Source: Phycisphaerae bacterium
Lineage (GTDB): Bacteria; Planctomycetota; Phycisphaerae; SM23-33
Direction: 5' to 3'
Assembly (NCBI GenBank): GCA_009783465.1
Contig: WRDM01000009.1
Location: forward strand, 1 to 64,000
DNA: 64,000 nt
How positions within the stretch are numbered: the first letter of the stretch is position 1; each line of letters starts with the position of its first letter. The notes below the pieces were generated by a model. The model ran no database searches. It was not told where the DNA came from and saw nothing but the letters and a program-made list of their open reading frames with translations. Shown piece after piece: positions 49,182-57,647 of the stretch. Made by a program: the position numbers and the translations under genes.

Positions 49182-50201
49182 ATGAAATCTGCCTGTCTGC
49201 CTGTCTGCCTGTCTGCCTGTCTGTCTGTCTGTCTGACGGCTGAAGCGGCCCCGCTCATGTACATGGGCACTCATGCCCAACATATTGCGAAGAACGACCA
49301 TAATGACCTTGCGGCCATCCTGTTGTTTGATGTGGTAGCGGAGAATGGTCACAATTACCTGACGATTCAGCTAATCAATGCTTCCGCGGTGCCCTGTGGT
49401 AGCGACATGGACATTCTGACGTCCGTGTTCTTCGGTCTGAAGTCATACCAGGAGAAGGGCGTGGTGGGTCCAATGGGTCAGATGGGTTACCCGGAGTTGA
49501 TACCGGTTTCAGCGAAGCTGGCGTCGGCCAACCCGGACCTGGCGGATGATGTGTACGCGATGTGGATAGGGACCGAGTTCGAGGCTCAAGCGGCGGCAGC
49601 GAGTGCGCTGCTGCGGGAAAACAGCGTGCTCAAGATGTACGACAAAGGCACCGAAACGGTCATCGCTTCCGCGCCGGCCAGCCTTAATGACAAGTGGGGG
49701 TTCGCGAATGGTCTGACGGACGAAAATGCCTTGAGCTACTTTCCGACCACGCCAACCCCGTATTACGGCATCAGTTCGAGTTCGCTTGAAGGGGCCTTCA
49801 AGGACCTGGGGCAGCGGTTCGACGGCGATTCTTTCGGCACGCTTACCGGAGACGCCGGTCACGGCCTGCTGAGCAAGGACACTATCATTGGTAAAGAGTT
49901 TGACGCCCCCAAGGATTGGTTTGTCGTCGGCAGTATGATCTTCACGTTCCTGCTGCCCGATGAGTACATTCTCGATCTCGAACACGATATCATTCTCGAG
50001 AATGAAGAGGATGAATACGGAAACGCCACACGATCAAGCGTGTGGTTCGCGTACCGCAAAACCCTGAACGGCGACAGCAAAGATCCGATCATCCGTGGTC
50101 AGGATATGGGCTATGTCCCCGACAGCCGCATCCCCGAGCCGGTGTCGATGAGCCTGCTGGCCCTGGGCGGCCTGGCGTTGATCCGTCGCCGAAGCCGCTA
50201 G
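49182..50201 (+). CDS. PEP-CTERM protein with a repeat-encoded signal peptide
   Basis: 339 residues from ATG 49182 after a strong AAAGGAGG. The signal peptide MKSACLPVCLSACLSVCLTAEAA is encoded by 11 tetranucleotide units (GCCT/GTCT), so a change of one unit would shift the frame. The mature part has no recognised enzyme motif (YLTIQLINASAVPCGSDMDIL, DWFVVGSMIFTFLLPDEYILDLEHDIILENEEDE). It resembles small PEP-CTERM exported proteins with one beta-sandwich (DWFVVGSMIFTFLLP). The tail is IPEPVSMSLLALGGLALIRRRSR. Exported and surface-attached by an exosortase encoded elsewhere. Expression may be phase-variable. Confidence 0.85.
   Translation: MKSACLPVCLSACLSVCLTAEAAPLMYMGTHAQHIAKNDHNDLAAILLFDVVAENGHNYLTIQLINASAVPCGSDMDILTSVFFGLKSYQEKGVVGPMGQMGYPELIPVSAKLASANPDLADDVYAMWIGTEFEAQAAAASALLRENSVLKMYDKGTETVIASAPASLNDKWGFANGLTDENALSYFPTTPTPYYGISSSSLEGAFKDLGQRFDGDSFGTLTGDAGHGLLSKDTIIGKEFDAPKDWFVVGSMIFTFLLPDEYILDLEHDIILENEEDEYGNATRSSVWFAYRKTLNGDSKDPIIRGQDMGYVPDSRIPEPVSMSLLALGGLALIRRRSR
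49191..49234 (+). repeat. (GCCT/GTCT)11 simple sequence repeat inside a signal peptide
   Basis: Eleven uninterrupted tetramers over 44 bp: four GCCT-GTCT pairs, then three GTCT. It starts ten bases after the start codon. Unit length is not a multiple of three, so slippage would truncate the protein: the classic arrangement of a phase-variable contingency locus. Confidence 0.95.
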
Positions 50202-50256
50202 GCCCGACGAGACGCCCGGCCCATTCGCCTGATTGTGGATAGGGCTTGCCCGTCTT

Positions 50257-50312
50257 AGCCCCGGAGGGGTGCCTTGGAGGTATATCGCCTCCAAGACGCC
50301 CCTGCCGGGGCT
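50257..50312. terminator. Strong GC-rich hairpin after the PEP-CTERM gene
   Basis: AGCCCCGGAGGGGTGCCTTG / CAAGACGCCCCTGCCGGGGCT pairing across 50257-50312, with TGGAGG / CCTCCA next to the short TATATCG loop. No long T-run. GGGGCGTCTTGG also resembles the sequence of the long nested inverted repeats. Probable terminator or member of that family. Confidence 0.6.
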
Positions 50313-50553
50313 TGGACATTACATAATGCCTATTCCCAGGGCTCGCCCGAGTACGGGCGGCCCTGAGCTACCCAACGCGGCCCCTGCCGGGGCCAAGAGG
50401 CAAGCCATCCCGAAACGTTTTTCGGACACCCGAGTCTGTCTCTGTGTTCTCTACTGTGTCTCTGTGGTAAAAAAACTCTTGCCCTCGCGTTTGAACGTCG
50501 TTGTCTCCATCTCCTCTCTTCACGAACCGCTCCTGTCATGGTACATTCTCCCC
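50313..50553. other. Repeat-rich gap before metXW
   Basis: Holds a hairpin related to the long nested repeats (GCCCAGGGCTCGCCCGAGTA, GGCCCCTGCCGGGGCC), a half TGCC-TTTTGCG element (GAGGCAAGCCATCCCGAAAC), and a CTGTGTCTCTGTGGT heptamer tail as at 41280. No riboswitch-like structure or promoter was recognised before metXW. Confidence 0.55.
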
Positions 50554-52509
50554 ATGGCAGAAGGTTTTCAAAGTTCTGATAGTCTGCGAAGCGGCAAGCC
50601 GCTCATGTACGCTCAGTACGCCCAGCTTGAGCCTGTGTCGCTGGAGATGGGCGCGACGCTGAGCGATGTCACCGTGTGTTACGAAACGTACGGCACGCTC
50701 AACGTGGCCCGCGACAACGCCGTGTTGATCTGCCACGCGCTGTCGGGCGACAGCCACGTCGCGCGGCATGACGCCGATGACGACGCCGGGTGGTGGGATC
50801 TCATCATCGGGCCCGGCAAGCCGATCGACACCAACAAATACTTCGTCATCTGCCCGAACATCCTGGGCGGCTGTCGCGGCACGACCGGGCCCAACAGCAT
50901 CAACCCCGCCACGGGCCGACGCTACGGGCGCGATTTTCCGACCATCACGATTCACGACATGGCCGACGTGCAGGCGATGCTCGTGCGCCACCTGGGCATT
51001 GATTCACTGCTGGCCGTGGTGGGCGGTTCGATGGGCGGCATGCTCGCGCAGAGCCTGGCCGTGCGGCACGCGGCGATGGTGCGGGGCGCCGTCGCCGTCG
51101 CCACCGCGCCGCGATTCTCCAGCCAGTCGCTCGCCTTCGACGTCATCGGGCGAAACGTCATCCTCCGCGACCCCAACTTCTTCGGCGGCGATTACTACGA
51201 CCACGACACCGTCCCCAGCGTCGGGCTGGCCATCGCACGCATGATCGCTCACATCACCTACCTCTCGCCCGAGGCGATGCAGGAAAAATTCGAAGCCGAC
51301 CGCCACCGCCCCCGTGACGTGGCCACCGAATTCGAGAAAAAATTCTCCATCGGTTCGTATCTCGGCTACCAGGGCGACAAATTCGTCGAGCGGTTCGACG
51401 CGAACAGTTACGTTGCCATCACGACGGCGATTGACCTGTTCGACCTCGGCGCGACGCGCGAGCAGTTGCGGCAGCGGCTGGGCGAATCGGCCTGCCGCTG
51501 GCTGGTGGTGAGTTTTTCGAGCGACTGGCTGTTCCCGCCAAGCCAGTCACAGGATCTCGTCGCGGCGCTGCTGGCGAGCGGCCGATCGGTGAGCTACTGC
51601 AACGTCAAAAGCGCGTGCGGCCACGACGCGTTTTTACTGCCCAACGAAGTGCAGAGCTACGGCACGATGATCGGGTCGTTTTTGGCGAATCTGGACGGCC
51701 CAAAATCGGCGGCGAAAACGCAGGCGGCCAAGCCCGCGGCGGAAATGGCCGCCGCCGACAGTCCGACGAGCATTTTCACCGCGCGGCGGCTGGATTACGA
51801 ACGGATCATGGAGCAGATTCCGTCCGGCAGCAGCGTGCTGGATCTTGGCTGCGGCGCGGGCGGGCTGCTGGCGAGGCTGGCGCGTCGCGAGGGCAGCCCA
51901 CGTGACGCGGGCGTCTCGCCCGCGTTGTGTGATCCATTGGCCGGGACGCCCCCCTCCCCCCAATCGTCTTCGCCAACCGACGCGGGCAAGATGCCCGCGG
52001 GACACGAGGGCGAGACGCCCTCGTCACGTCATACACGACTAATGGGCGTCGAGTTGGACGAGCGGGCGATTGTCGCGTGCGTGCATCGCGGGCTGGACGT
52101 GGTGCAGGCCGACCTGAATCAGCCGCTGCCGCAATTCGGCGACGGACAATTCGACACGGTCGTGCTGAGTCAAACGCTCCAGGCCGTGCGGGACGTCGAG
52201 GGTGTCATCGCCGAGATGCTCCGCATCGGCAAACGGTGTGTGGTGAGTTTCCCGAACTTCGGCTATCGCAAGCTGCGGCAGATGCTCTTCGACGCCGGCC
52301 GCGCGCCGGAATCCTCCGGTATCCTGCGATACAAGTGGTACAACACGCCGAATATCCGCTTCTTCTCCATCGCCGATTTTGAAGAATTTTGCCGCGAAAA
52401 AACCATCCGCATCCAACGACGAATCGCCCTGGACACCGAAGCAGGCCAGGAAATCCACGACGACCCCAACCTCAACGCGGACCTGGCGATTTTCGCGATC
52501 TCGCGGTGA
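50554..52509 (+). CDS. metX: Homoserine O-acetyltransferase fused to MetW
   Basis: 651 residues from ATG 50554. Residues ~10-375 are MetX: YETYGTLNVARDNAVLICHALSGDSHVAR, nucleophile Ser159 in VVGGSMGGMLAQ, and the Asp and His of the triad in SFSSDWLFPP and GHDAFLL. It acetylates homoserine for methionine synthesis. Residues ~415-651 are MetW, a SAM-methyltransferase-like partner often encoded next to metX: VLDLGCGAGGLLARL, VVLSQTLQAVRDVEGVIAEMLRIGKRCVVSFPNFGYR. The two are fused here. Residues ~449-494 are an in-frame palindromic cassette (RDAGVSPAL..GKMPA..GETPS) between MetW motifs I and II. Confidence 0.94.
   Translation: MAEGFQSSDSLRSGKPLMYAQYAQLEPVSLEMGATLSDVTVCYETYGTLNVARDNAVLICHALSGDSHVARHDADDDAGWWDLIIGPGKPIDTNKYFVICPNILGGCRGTTGPNSINPATGRRYGRDFPTITIHDMADVQAMLVRHLGIDSLLAVVGGSMGGMLAQSLAVRHAAMVRGAVAVATAPRFSSQSLAFDVIGRNVILRDPNFFGGDYYDHDTVPSVGLAIARMIAHITYLSPEAMQEKFEADRHRPRDVATEFEKKFSIGSYLGYQGDKFVERFDANSYVAITTAIDLFDLGATREQLRQRLGESACRWLVVSFSSDWLFPPSQSQDLVAALLASGRSVSYCNVKSACGHDAFLLPNEVQSYGTMIGSFLANLDGPKSAAKTQAAKPAAEMAAADSPTSIFTARRLDYERIMEQIPSGSSVLDLGCGAGGLLARLARREGSPRDAGVSPALCDPLAGTPPSPQSSSPTDAGKMPAGHEGETPSSRHTRLMGVELDERAIVACVHRGLDVVQADLNQPLPQFGDGQFDTVVLSQTLQAVRDVEGVIAEMLRIGKRCVVSFPNFGYRKLRQMLFDAGRAPESSGILRYKWYNTPNIRFFSIADFEEFCREKTIRIQRRIALDTEAGQEIHDDPNLNADLAIFAISR
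51898..52035. repeat. In-frame palindrome cassette in metXW
   Basis: GACGCGGGCGTCTCGCCCGC, CGCGGGCAAGATGCCCGCG, GAGGGCGAGACGCCCTC between CACGTGA and TCACGT ends. The peptide is nearly the same as in the GH78 gene (DAGVSPALCDPLA..GKMPA.HEGETPSSR). Confidence 0.88.
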
Positions 52510-52538
52510 AGACCAAGATTTGCCGTTGACTTTCGTAT

Positions 52539-52586
52539 TCCACAAGACTACGCTCAAGCGGTTACAACGGTCTTGTGGACTTTTTC
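52539..52586 (+). terminator. Probable terminator of metXW
   Basis: TCCACAAGAC (52539-52548) pairs with GTCTTGTGGA (52570-52579), followed by CTTTTTCGG. The loop is 21 nt. It lies ~30 nt after the metXW stop and ~25 nt before the next start codon. Confidence 0.65.
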
Positions 52587-52610
52587 GGCCCTTTGCCAAG
52601 GAGTAAGGCC

Positions 52611-53279
52611 ATGAAATATCGTTTGGCCGCACTGGTGTCGGCGGCGGTTGTCGTGGGCGCGTTGGTTGTGCCCGCCTGGACGGCCTCCGATTCCTCCGAC
52701 GCGTTGAATGAGTGGGAACTGACGATCGACCTCGAACCGCTGGCTTCCATTCGAGTCGCGGTGCCGGGCGAGAAAACCCCGCAACTGTTCTGGTTCCTCC
52801 GCTACACCGTGAGCAACCACACGGGCGACGACCAGATCTTCGCGCCCGACGTCTTCCTTTACACCGATACCGGCGACATCGTCCGGTCCGGCAAGGACGT
52901 CCCGCCGGTCGTGTTCGCGCGGATCAAGTCCAGTTACAACGACCCGCTGCTGAAGGACCAGATTTCCATCGGCGGCAAACTTCTCCAGGGCGAGGACAAC
53001 GCCAAGAACGGCGTGGCGATTTTCTCGAACTTCGACCCCAAAGCCGGCACGGTCGAGATTTTCTTCGGCGGCCTGAGCAGCTACGCCGAAACCCTCACGC
53101 TGCCCGTGCCCGTTACCGTGACGGAGTTCGACATCCGGGGCAGGGCCCGCGAGGTCGAAAAAACCGAAATCCAGCTCAACCGCACGCTACGCCTGAAATA
53201 CCGCCACCCGCTCGACCCCAACGGCAAACCCCGCGACAACGAACTCAAACTCGTCTCGCAGGAATGGGTGATGCGGTAA
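52611..53279 (+). CDS. Secreted protein of unknown function
   Basis: 222 residues from ATG 52611, preceded by AAGGAG. Signal peptide KYRLAALVSAAVVVGALVVPAWTA. The mature protein is beta-rich (WELTIDLEPLASIRVAVPGEKTPQLFWFLRYTVSNHTGDDQIFAPDVFLYTDTGDIV, GVAIFSNFDPKAGTVEIFFGGLSSYAETLTLPV). The YTVSNHTGDD and VEIFFGGLS pattern suggests one immunoglobulin-like domain. No family is recognised. Separated from metXW by a terminator, so it is probably transcribed alone. Converges with the SDR gene, 9 nt apart. Confidence 0.75.
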   Translation: MKYRLAALVSAAVVVGALVVPAWTASDSSDALNEWELTIDLEPLASIRVAVPGEKTPQLFWFLRYTVSNHTGDDQIFAPDVFLYTDTGDIVRSGKDVPPVVFARIKSSYNDPLLKDQISIGGKLLQGEDNAKNGVAIFSNFDPKAGTVEIFFGGLSSYAETLTLPVPVTVTEFDIRGRAREVEKTEIQLNRTLRLKYRHPLDPNGKPRDNELKLVSQEWVMR

Positions 53280-53288
53280 CGATTCAAA

Positions 53289-54050
53289 TCAGATCGTCGG
53301 CATCACGTTCCCGCCGCAGACGGGCAGGTAGACGCCGCTGATGAATTTCGCCAGGTCGCTGGCCAGGAAGGCCACCGCGTTGGCGATGTCCTGGTCCTCG
53401 CCGCGACGGCGAAGCGGCACGTGTTTGTCGTAGTCCGGCTGACGCTCGCTGCCGGCGTCGCGGTCGCGGTCGCTGATCGTCCAGCCGGGCGCGACCTGAT
53501 TCACCGTGACGTTCGCATGCCCGATCTCTTTCGCCAGCACGCGAAGCACGCCGTCCATGCCGCGTTTGCCGCTGACGTACGCCCCCTGCGAAGGTCCGCA
53601 CTGCATCGCGCATTCGGTGTTGATGGCGATTACGCGTCCCCAGCCCCGCGCCGCCATCGACGGCACGAACGCCTGCGCCATCAGCACGTTTTGCAACACG
53701 CAGGAGCGGAACTGGCTTTCGAAATCTTCGACGCCCTGGTCCAGCACCGCCTTCCATGGATACTGCGCGACGGCGTTGTTGACGACGATGTCCACCTCGC
53801 CCAACTCCCGCGACACGGTGTCGCGCATGGCGGCGACGGCTTCGCGGCTGCCGATATCCGCCGACACCGCCAGCGACCGCCGCCCCATGGCCCGAACTTC
53901 CGCCGCCAATTCGGCTGCCTTGTCGGCGCTGCGGTGATAGTGCACGGCCACATCGGCCCCACACCGCGCCAACGTCCGCACCATCACACGCCCAAGCTGC
54001 CCCGCGCCGCCCGTCACAATCGCCAACCGGCCTGATAAATCAATGTGCAT
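53289..54050 (-). CDS. SDR-family oxidoreductase (FabG-like, Thr in place of catalytic Ser)
   Basis: 253 residues. NAD(P)-binding motif TGGAGQLG near residue 13, NNA in VVNNAVAQ, and YVSGK catalytic Tyr-Lys. The residue 13 before the Tyr, normally Ser, is Thr (INTECAMQCGPSQGAY). A few SDRs use Thr, but the change is notable. The C-terminal segment VAFLASDLAKFISGVYLPVCGGN is typical of FabG-like and 7-alpha-HSDH-like SDRs. The substrate is unknown. Divergent from the large secreted protein gene, with a hairpin element in the gap. Confidence 0.85.
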   Translation of the reverse strand: MHIDLSGRLAIVTGGAGQLGRVMVRTLARCGADVAVHYHRSADKAAELAAEVRAMGRRSLAVSADIGSREAVAAMRDTVSRELGEVDIVVNNAVAQYPWKAVLDQGVEDFESQFRSCVLQNVLMAQAFVPSMAARGWGRVIAINTECAMQCGPSQGAYVSGKRGMDGVLRVLAKEIGHANVTVNQVAPGWTISDRDRDAGSERQPDYDKHVPLRRRGEDQDIANAVAFLASDLAKFISGVYLPVCGGNVMPTI

Positions 54051-54179
54051 TATTCGCTCCTTTGGAAAATTCTATGAGCCCCGAGGATTATCCACGCCCG
54101 TCACGCGAAAAACAAGCGAGCGGACGCATGCAGCAGGGCGAACGCATGTCATCCCTCCTTTTCGCACGAGATTCGTGTT

Positions 54180-54302
54180 TAGGCGTCACTGGCCGCAGGC
54201 CCTGCCATTTTGCGTTGTAAAACGTGATGTGCGACAAAACGCTTCGCCTGCCACAACGATCGACAACGCAACATGGCAGGGCCTGCGGCCTCGTCACGCC
54301 TG
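54180..54302. repeat. TGCC-TTTTGCG hairpin element between divergent genes
   Basis: 28-nt arms at 54191-54218 and 54263-54290 with one mismatch, plus AGGCGT / ACGCC extension. Loop ACAAAACGCTTCGCC is family-like. In a divergent gap, so not a terminator for either gene. The rest of the 386-nt gap shows CTCTGTGCTCTCTATGGT near 54375, a relic of the heptamer tail. Confidence 0.85.
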
Positions 54303-54436
54303 AACATGAACCCCGTGCGAAAAGAGGAATGTACATGCGTTTTTCCTGTTATTTCGACCGCGAACACTTTTTTCTCTGTGCTCTCTATGGTAAAAAACGA
54401 ATGTCTCGACCCTTGCACATTTCCAGGAGATTCGCG

Positions 54437-57115
54437 ATGAAACGATTGCGTTTTGCGTTGGCGTTGTTGGCGGTGGTTGTCAGTGCCTCGTCGCTCCGCG
54501 CCGAACCACCGGCTGCCCCGACCGTTTCGATTGTCTCGCCCAAATCCGGCGACGTCGCCGGACCTGTCGCGATGGAAGCCAAGCTCGACGGCGCGTTGCC
54601 CGAAGGCGGCGGCGTGCAGTTTCTTCTCGACGGCCTGCCGCTGTGCGGGCCGATCCTTCAGCCGCCGTTTACGCTGGCGTGGCACACCGCGCACGTGTGG
54701 GGTTGCGAGGCCGCGTTGGAGGCCGTCGTCGTTAACGGCAAAGGCGAAACCGTCGCCAAAAGCAGGCCCGTCCGGCTGCGGATCGACAGCGGCTTCGGCG
54801 GCAGCATCACGCTGGAAGGCGGCGGTCTGTCCCGGCCGCTCTCGGGCACCGTCACGATGAAAATTCAGACCCACATCGACCGCAGCCCGGTCACCAGCGC
54901 GCCGCCGGACCGGTCCGTCGAGGCCATCCTCGTCTTCATCGACGGCGTGCAGCAGGCGCTGGAATTCCGCGACAGCGTCGAACTCAAGCTCGACACCACG
55001 CGACTGCCCGACGGCCCGCACGAACTGTTCGCCTGGGCCGTTCTCCGCCGACCCGACCGTAACGCGCCGCAATACTGCACCATGATCCGCCGGCAGTTCG
55101 TCACGGAAAACAAAACGCCCGCCGTGTACGCCGAGCCGAAATTCAACCGCGTTTACCTCGCGCCCGGCGAGACCATCGACCTGAACCCGGTGTATGCGGG
55201 CAGCCCCACCGGAGCGGCCCTGCCCAGCTCCGTCAGTTGCGGCCCTGTGGCTGACACCGCCGTCGCCACCGTCGACGACAAGGGTGTCGTCAAGGCCGTC
55301 GCGCCGGGCGTCACGACCGTCACCGTCAAAGGCCCGTTCCGCGACGGCTCGTCCGAGAAAAAAATCCTGGTCATCGTGGACACGCCGCACGGCTTCCCGC
55401 ACTTCGGCAAGGACGGCTCGATGTTGAGCGAGTACGACCCGAGAAAATCACTATGGGTGCGTGCGGTGTTCGGCCTGGGCGGGCGCGAACTCGACAGCGT
55501 GGAAGGCCTGCCCGCCGCGGTCAAGGCTTCCGGCGTCAACGTGCTCACCGAGGGGTTCTACACGAATCCCGTCCACAGTGGCAACACGACGGATTTCGAC
55601 GCGTGGCACAAAAGCTGGACGACCAACTGGGCGCGGACCGTCGCCTGGAGCGAAAAATACGACATGCCCATGCTGCTGACCGGCGACGACGTCGCGCGAA
55701 CCACGCCCGAACTCGATAGCAGCGTCAACATGGCCTGGGGGCCGCGGGCCGTCAAAACCGCCTTCGAAGCCGCCGTCGCGTCCAAACGCGTCGTCGCCAT
55801 CGAAATGATCGACGAGGTCAGCTTCTGCTGGGGCGACACGCCCGTGCCCACCGACGGCCGATGGAAAGAACGCACGCCCTCCATCGACGACGATGCCTTC
55901 GTCAAACTCATGGAGTCCATCAACGCCGTCAAGGGCAGGCCTGGAATCACCTGGCCGATCGGCGGCATCAGCTCTCACCAGGCCTCCACCGCGTGGATGG
56001 GCGACAAGCGATTCAGCGACTACGCGACGATCTACTGGGATTTCCTCGCCTGGCGCCGCGCCTATCCCGACGGCCCGAGTTTCCCGCAGTACGTCGACGC
56101 ATTCAAACGCTGCGTCGACGACCGCCTCTATGGCCTCCAGCGCGACAAGCCTATGCTCCTGTTGGCCAGCGGAAACGGCTGGTTCTACATCAAGCAGGCC
56201 GACGAGGGCGAACAGTTCACCATCGGCCGCGACAAGCCCCACGGCGAGCCGTCCATCCCCATCAGGCCGCAAACCGCCTCCGTGCTGATGTACGCCCCTG
56301 CCGTCGGCATGTCCGGCGTGCGAATCTACAACTTCGACACGCTGATGTGGAAACGCCAGCGGGCCCAGGCCAAGGCGGGCAAATCCCATTTGCAGACCGG
56401 CGCCGAACCGTTCGAGGTCGGCACCGACCGCTGGGCCGCCATCACCGCCGCCTTCCGGCTGATCGAACAGTTGGAGCCGTTCATGCTCCAGCCGCTCACG
56501 CACGCGCCGTATCTCGGCGAAGGCATCTTCACCGGCGCGCGAAAAGGCAAAGATGGCGAAATGACCATCGCCATCAACTTCGTCCAAGGCGAGCGGACGA
56601 TTCCCAACCTGCCGCTGCCGTTTGATAAGGCTTCTGATTCCTCCGATACCGCCGTCAGGCGCCTCCGCGCCTCCGACGTGGTGTATCGCGTACACGGCAT
56701 GACCCTGCGGACCGAGCCGTACGATGGCGGACCTCTCACGCTCAAACCGGGTGAAGCCGTTGTGCGTGTCGCGCCGAAAAAGGATGACAAGCATGTGTTC
56801 GTTAACGGCGTGACGTGCGCGTTCGCCGCGCCACTGACCGACGCACATGTCCACGGCAAGGTGACGGTGGTGGTTAAGGCCCGCAACATCAGCGGCGGCG
56901 ACGTGAAGGTCGAAATCTTCGCCGACCGCGTCGCCTTGGACGGCGTGAAAAAAACCGACCGCGGCTACGAGGTCGAATGGGATGCGTCCAAAGCCAAACC
57001 CAATGTCTGGCATATACTCAGCGCCGTCGCCACCGACGCCGACGGCAATAAATCCGAAGCCCGCACCGCCGTGTTTGTACGAGAACAACCGAAAGAAGAA
57101 CCGAAAAAAGAGTGA
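54437..57115 (+). CDS. Large secreted protein with Ig-like and TIM-barrel-like parts
   Basis: 892 residues from ATG 54437, preceded by AGGAGA. Signal peptide MKRLRFALALLAVVVSASSLRA. N-terminal Ig-like segment (TVSIVSPKSGDVAGPVAMEAKL..), then a BIG2-like bacterial Ig domain near 270-330 (VYLAPGETIDLNPVYAG.., TVDDKGVVKAVAPGVTTVTVKG). Residues ~345-720 look like a TIM barrel (LWVRAVFGLGGRELDSVEG, GVNVLTEGFYTNPV, AIEMIDEVSFCWGD, DYATIYWDFLAWRRAYPDG, MYAPAVGMSGVRIYNFD). The beta-rich C-terminus is probably Ig-like. The E/D-rich strand ends fit a glycoside hydrolase, but the family is not recognised. Confidence 0.72.
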   Translation: MKRLRFALALLAVVVSASSLRAEPPAAPTVSIVSPKSGDVAGPVAMEAKLDGALPEGGGVQFLLDGLPLCGPILQPPFTLAWHTAHVWGCEAALEAVVVNGKGETVAKSRPVRLRIDSGFGGSITLEGGGLSRPLSGTVTMKIQTHIDRSPVTSAPPDRSVEAILVFIDGVQQALEFRDSVELKLDTTRLPDGPHELFAWAVLRRPDRNAPQYCTMIRRQFVTENKTPAVYAEPKFNRVYLAPGETIDLNPVYAGSPTGAALPSSVSCGPVADTAVATVDDKGVVKAVAPGVTTVTVKGPFRDGSSEKKILVIVDTPHGFPHFGKDGSMLSEYDPRKSLWVRAVFGLGGRELDSVEGLPAAVKASGVNVLTEGFYTNPVHSGNTTDFDAWHKSWTTNWARTVAWSEKYDMPMLLTGDDVARTTPELDSSVNMAWGPRAVKTAFEAAVASKRVVAIEMIDEVSFCWGDTPVPTDGRWKERTPSIDDDAFVKLMESINAVKGRPGITWPIGGISSHQASTAWMGDKRFSDYATIYWDFLAWRRAYPDGPSFPQYVDAFKRCVDDRLYGLQRDKPMLLLASGNGWFYIKQADEGEQFTIGRDKPHGEPSIPIRPQTASVLMYAPAVGMSGVRIYNFDTLMWKRQRAQAKAGKSHLQTGAEPFEVGTDRWAAITAAFRLIEQLEPFMLQPLTHAPYLGEGIFTGARKGKDGEMTIAINFVQGERTIPNLPLPFDKASDSSDTAVRRLRASDVVYRVHGMTLRTEPYDGGPLTLKPGEAVVRVAPKKDDKHVFVNGVTCAFAAPLTDAHVHGKVTVVVKARNISGGDVKVEIFADRVALDGVKKTDRGYEVEWDASKAKPNVWHILSAVATDADGNKSEARTAVFVREQPKEEPKKE

Positions 57116-57122
57116 CGAGGAT

Positions 57123-57147
57123 ATGGCTTGCCGGTTTGCGCTGTAGA
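57123..57147. repeat. Half copy of the TGCC-TTTTGCG hairpin family
   Basis: ATGGCTTGCCGGTTTGCGCT just after the stop of the large secreted protein; same spelling as at the end of ubiA. No opposing arm close by. Confidence 0.7.
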
Positions 57148-57164
57148 ACGCGGAATAAACAAAC

Positions 57165-57620
57165 ATCGCCTCCCCAGCCCCACGTTGAATCGCCGGACCA
57201 CAGCCCCGGCAGGGGCGTCTTGGGTAGCAGGGTGAGCCGTACTCGGCGAACCCTGGGAACAGGGCATTTTTTCCTCTTTTCGTCGTGCCTGACGCCACTG
57301 GCTGAGGTCAGGCACGCGGGCCTGACGGCATCGAACGACGCGAACAGGGGAATGTGCGAGTCGTTCGAGGCCGTATCCACGTGACGGTGCGACCTCGGCC
57401 AGTGGCGTCAGACACGAGGAAAGAATTCCGCAAACACCGCACCCAGGGTTTGCGGCGTACCGCTCACCCTGCGTAGCTCGCAGAGCGAAGCAGGGGGCTA
57501 TCCAACGCCGCCCCGTCGCGGCTACGTGCCGGCACTCCCACGCGAGGCCGGGGAAGCCATCCGTGCGGTTTCATGATACACGGCTATTGTGTCCGTAATT
57601 CGCGGCATTCGCGGCGAAAA
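57165..57620. repeat. Long nested inverted repeat (copy 2)
   Basis: CACAGCCCCGGCAGGGGCGT and GGGTGAGCCGTACTCGGCGA on the left, GTTTGCGGCGTACCGCTCAC on the right, with inner arms CTGACGCCACTGGCTGAGG and CCTCGGCCAGTGGCGTCAG. TTCGCGGCATTCGCGGCGAA closes it at ~57598. More degenerate than copy 1 at 47329-47836. It fills most of the 532-nt gap between convergent genes. Confidence 0.8.
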
Positions 57621-57647
57621 TACAGCGTTTCATCCTTGAATTGCCTT

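Noticed and set aside
50313-50553. SAM riboswitch before metXW
   Set aside because: No conserved SAM-riboswitch core could be seen; the region is explained by known repeat families.
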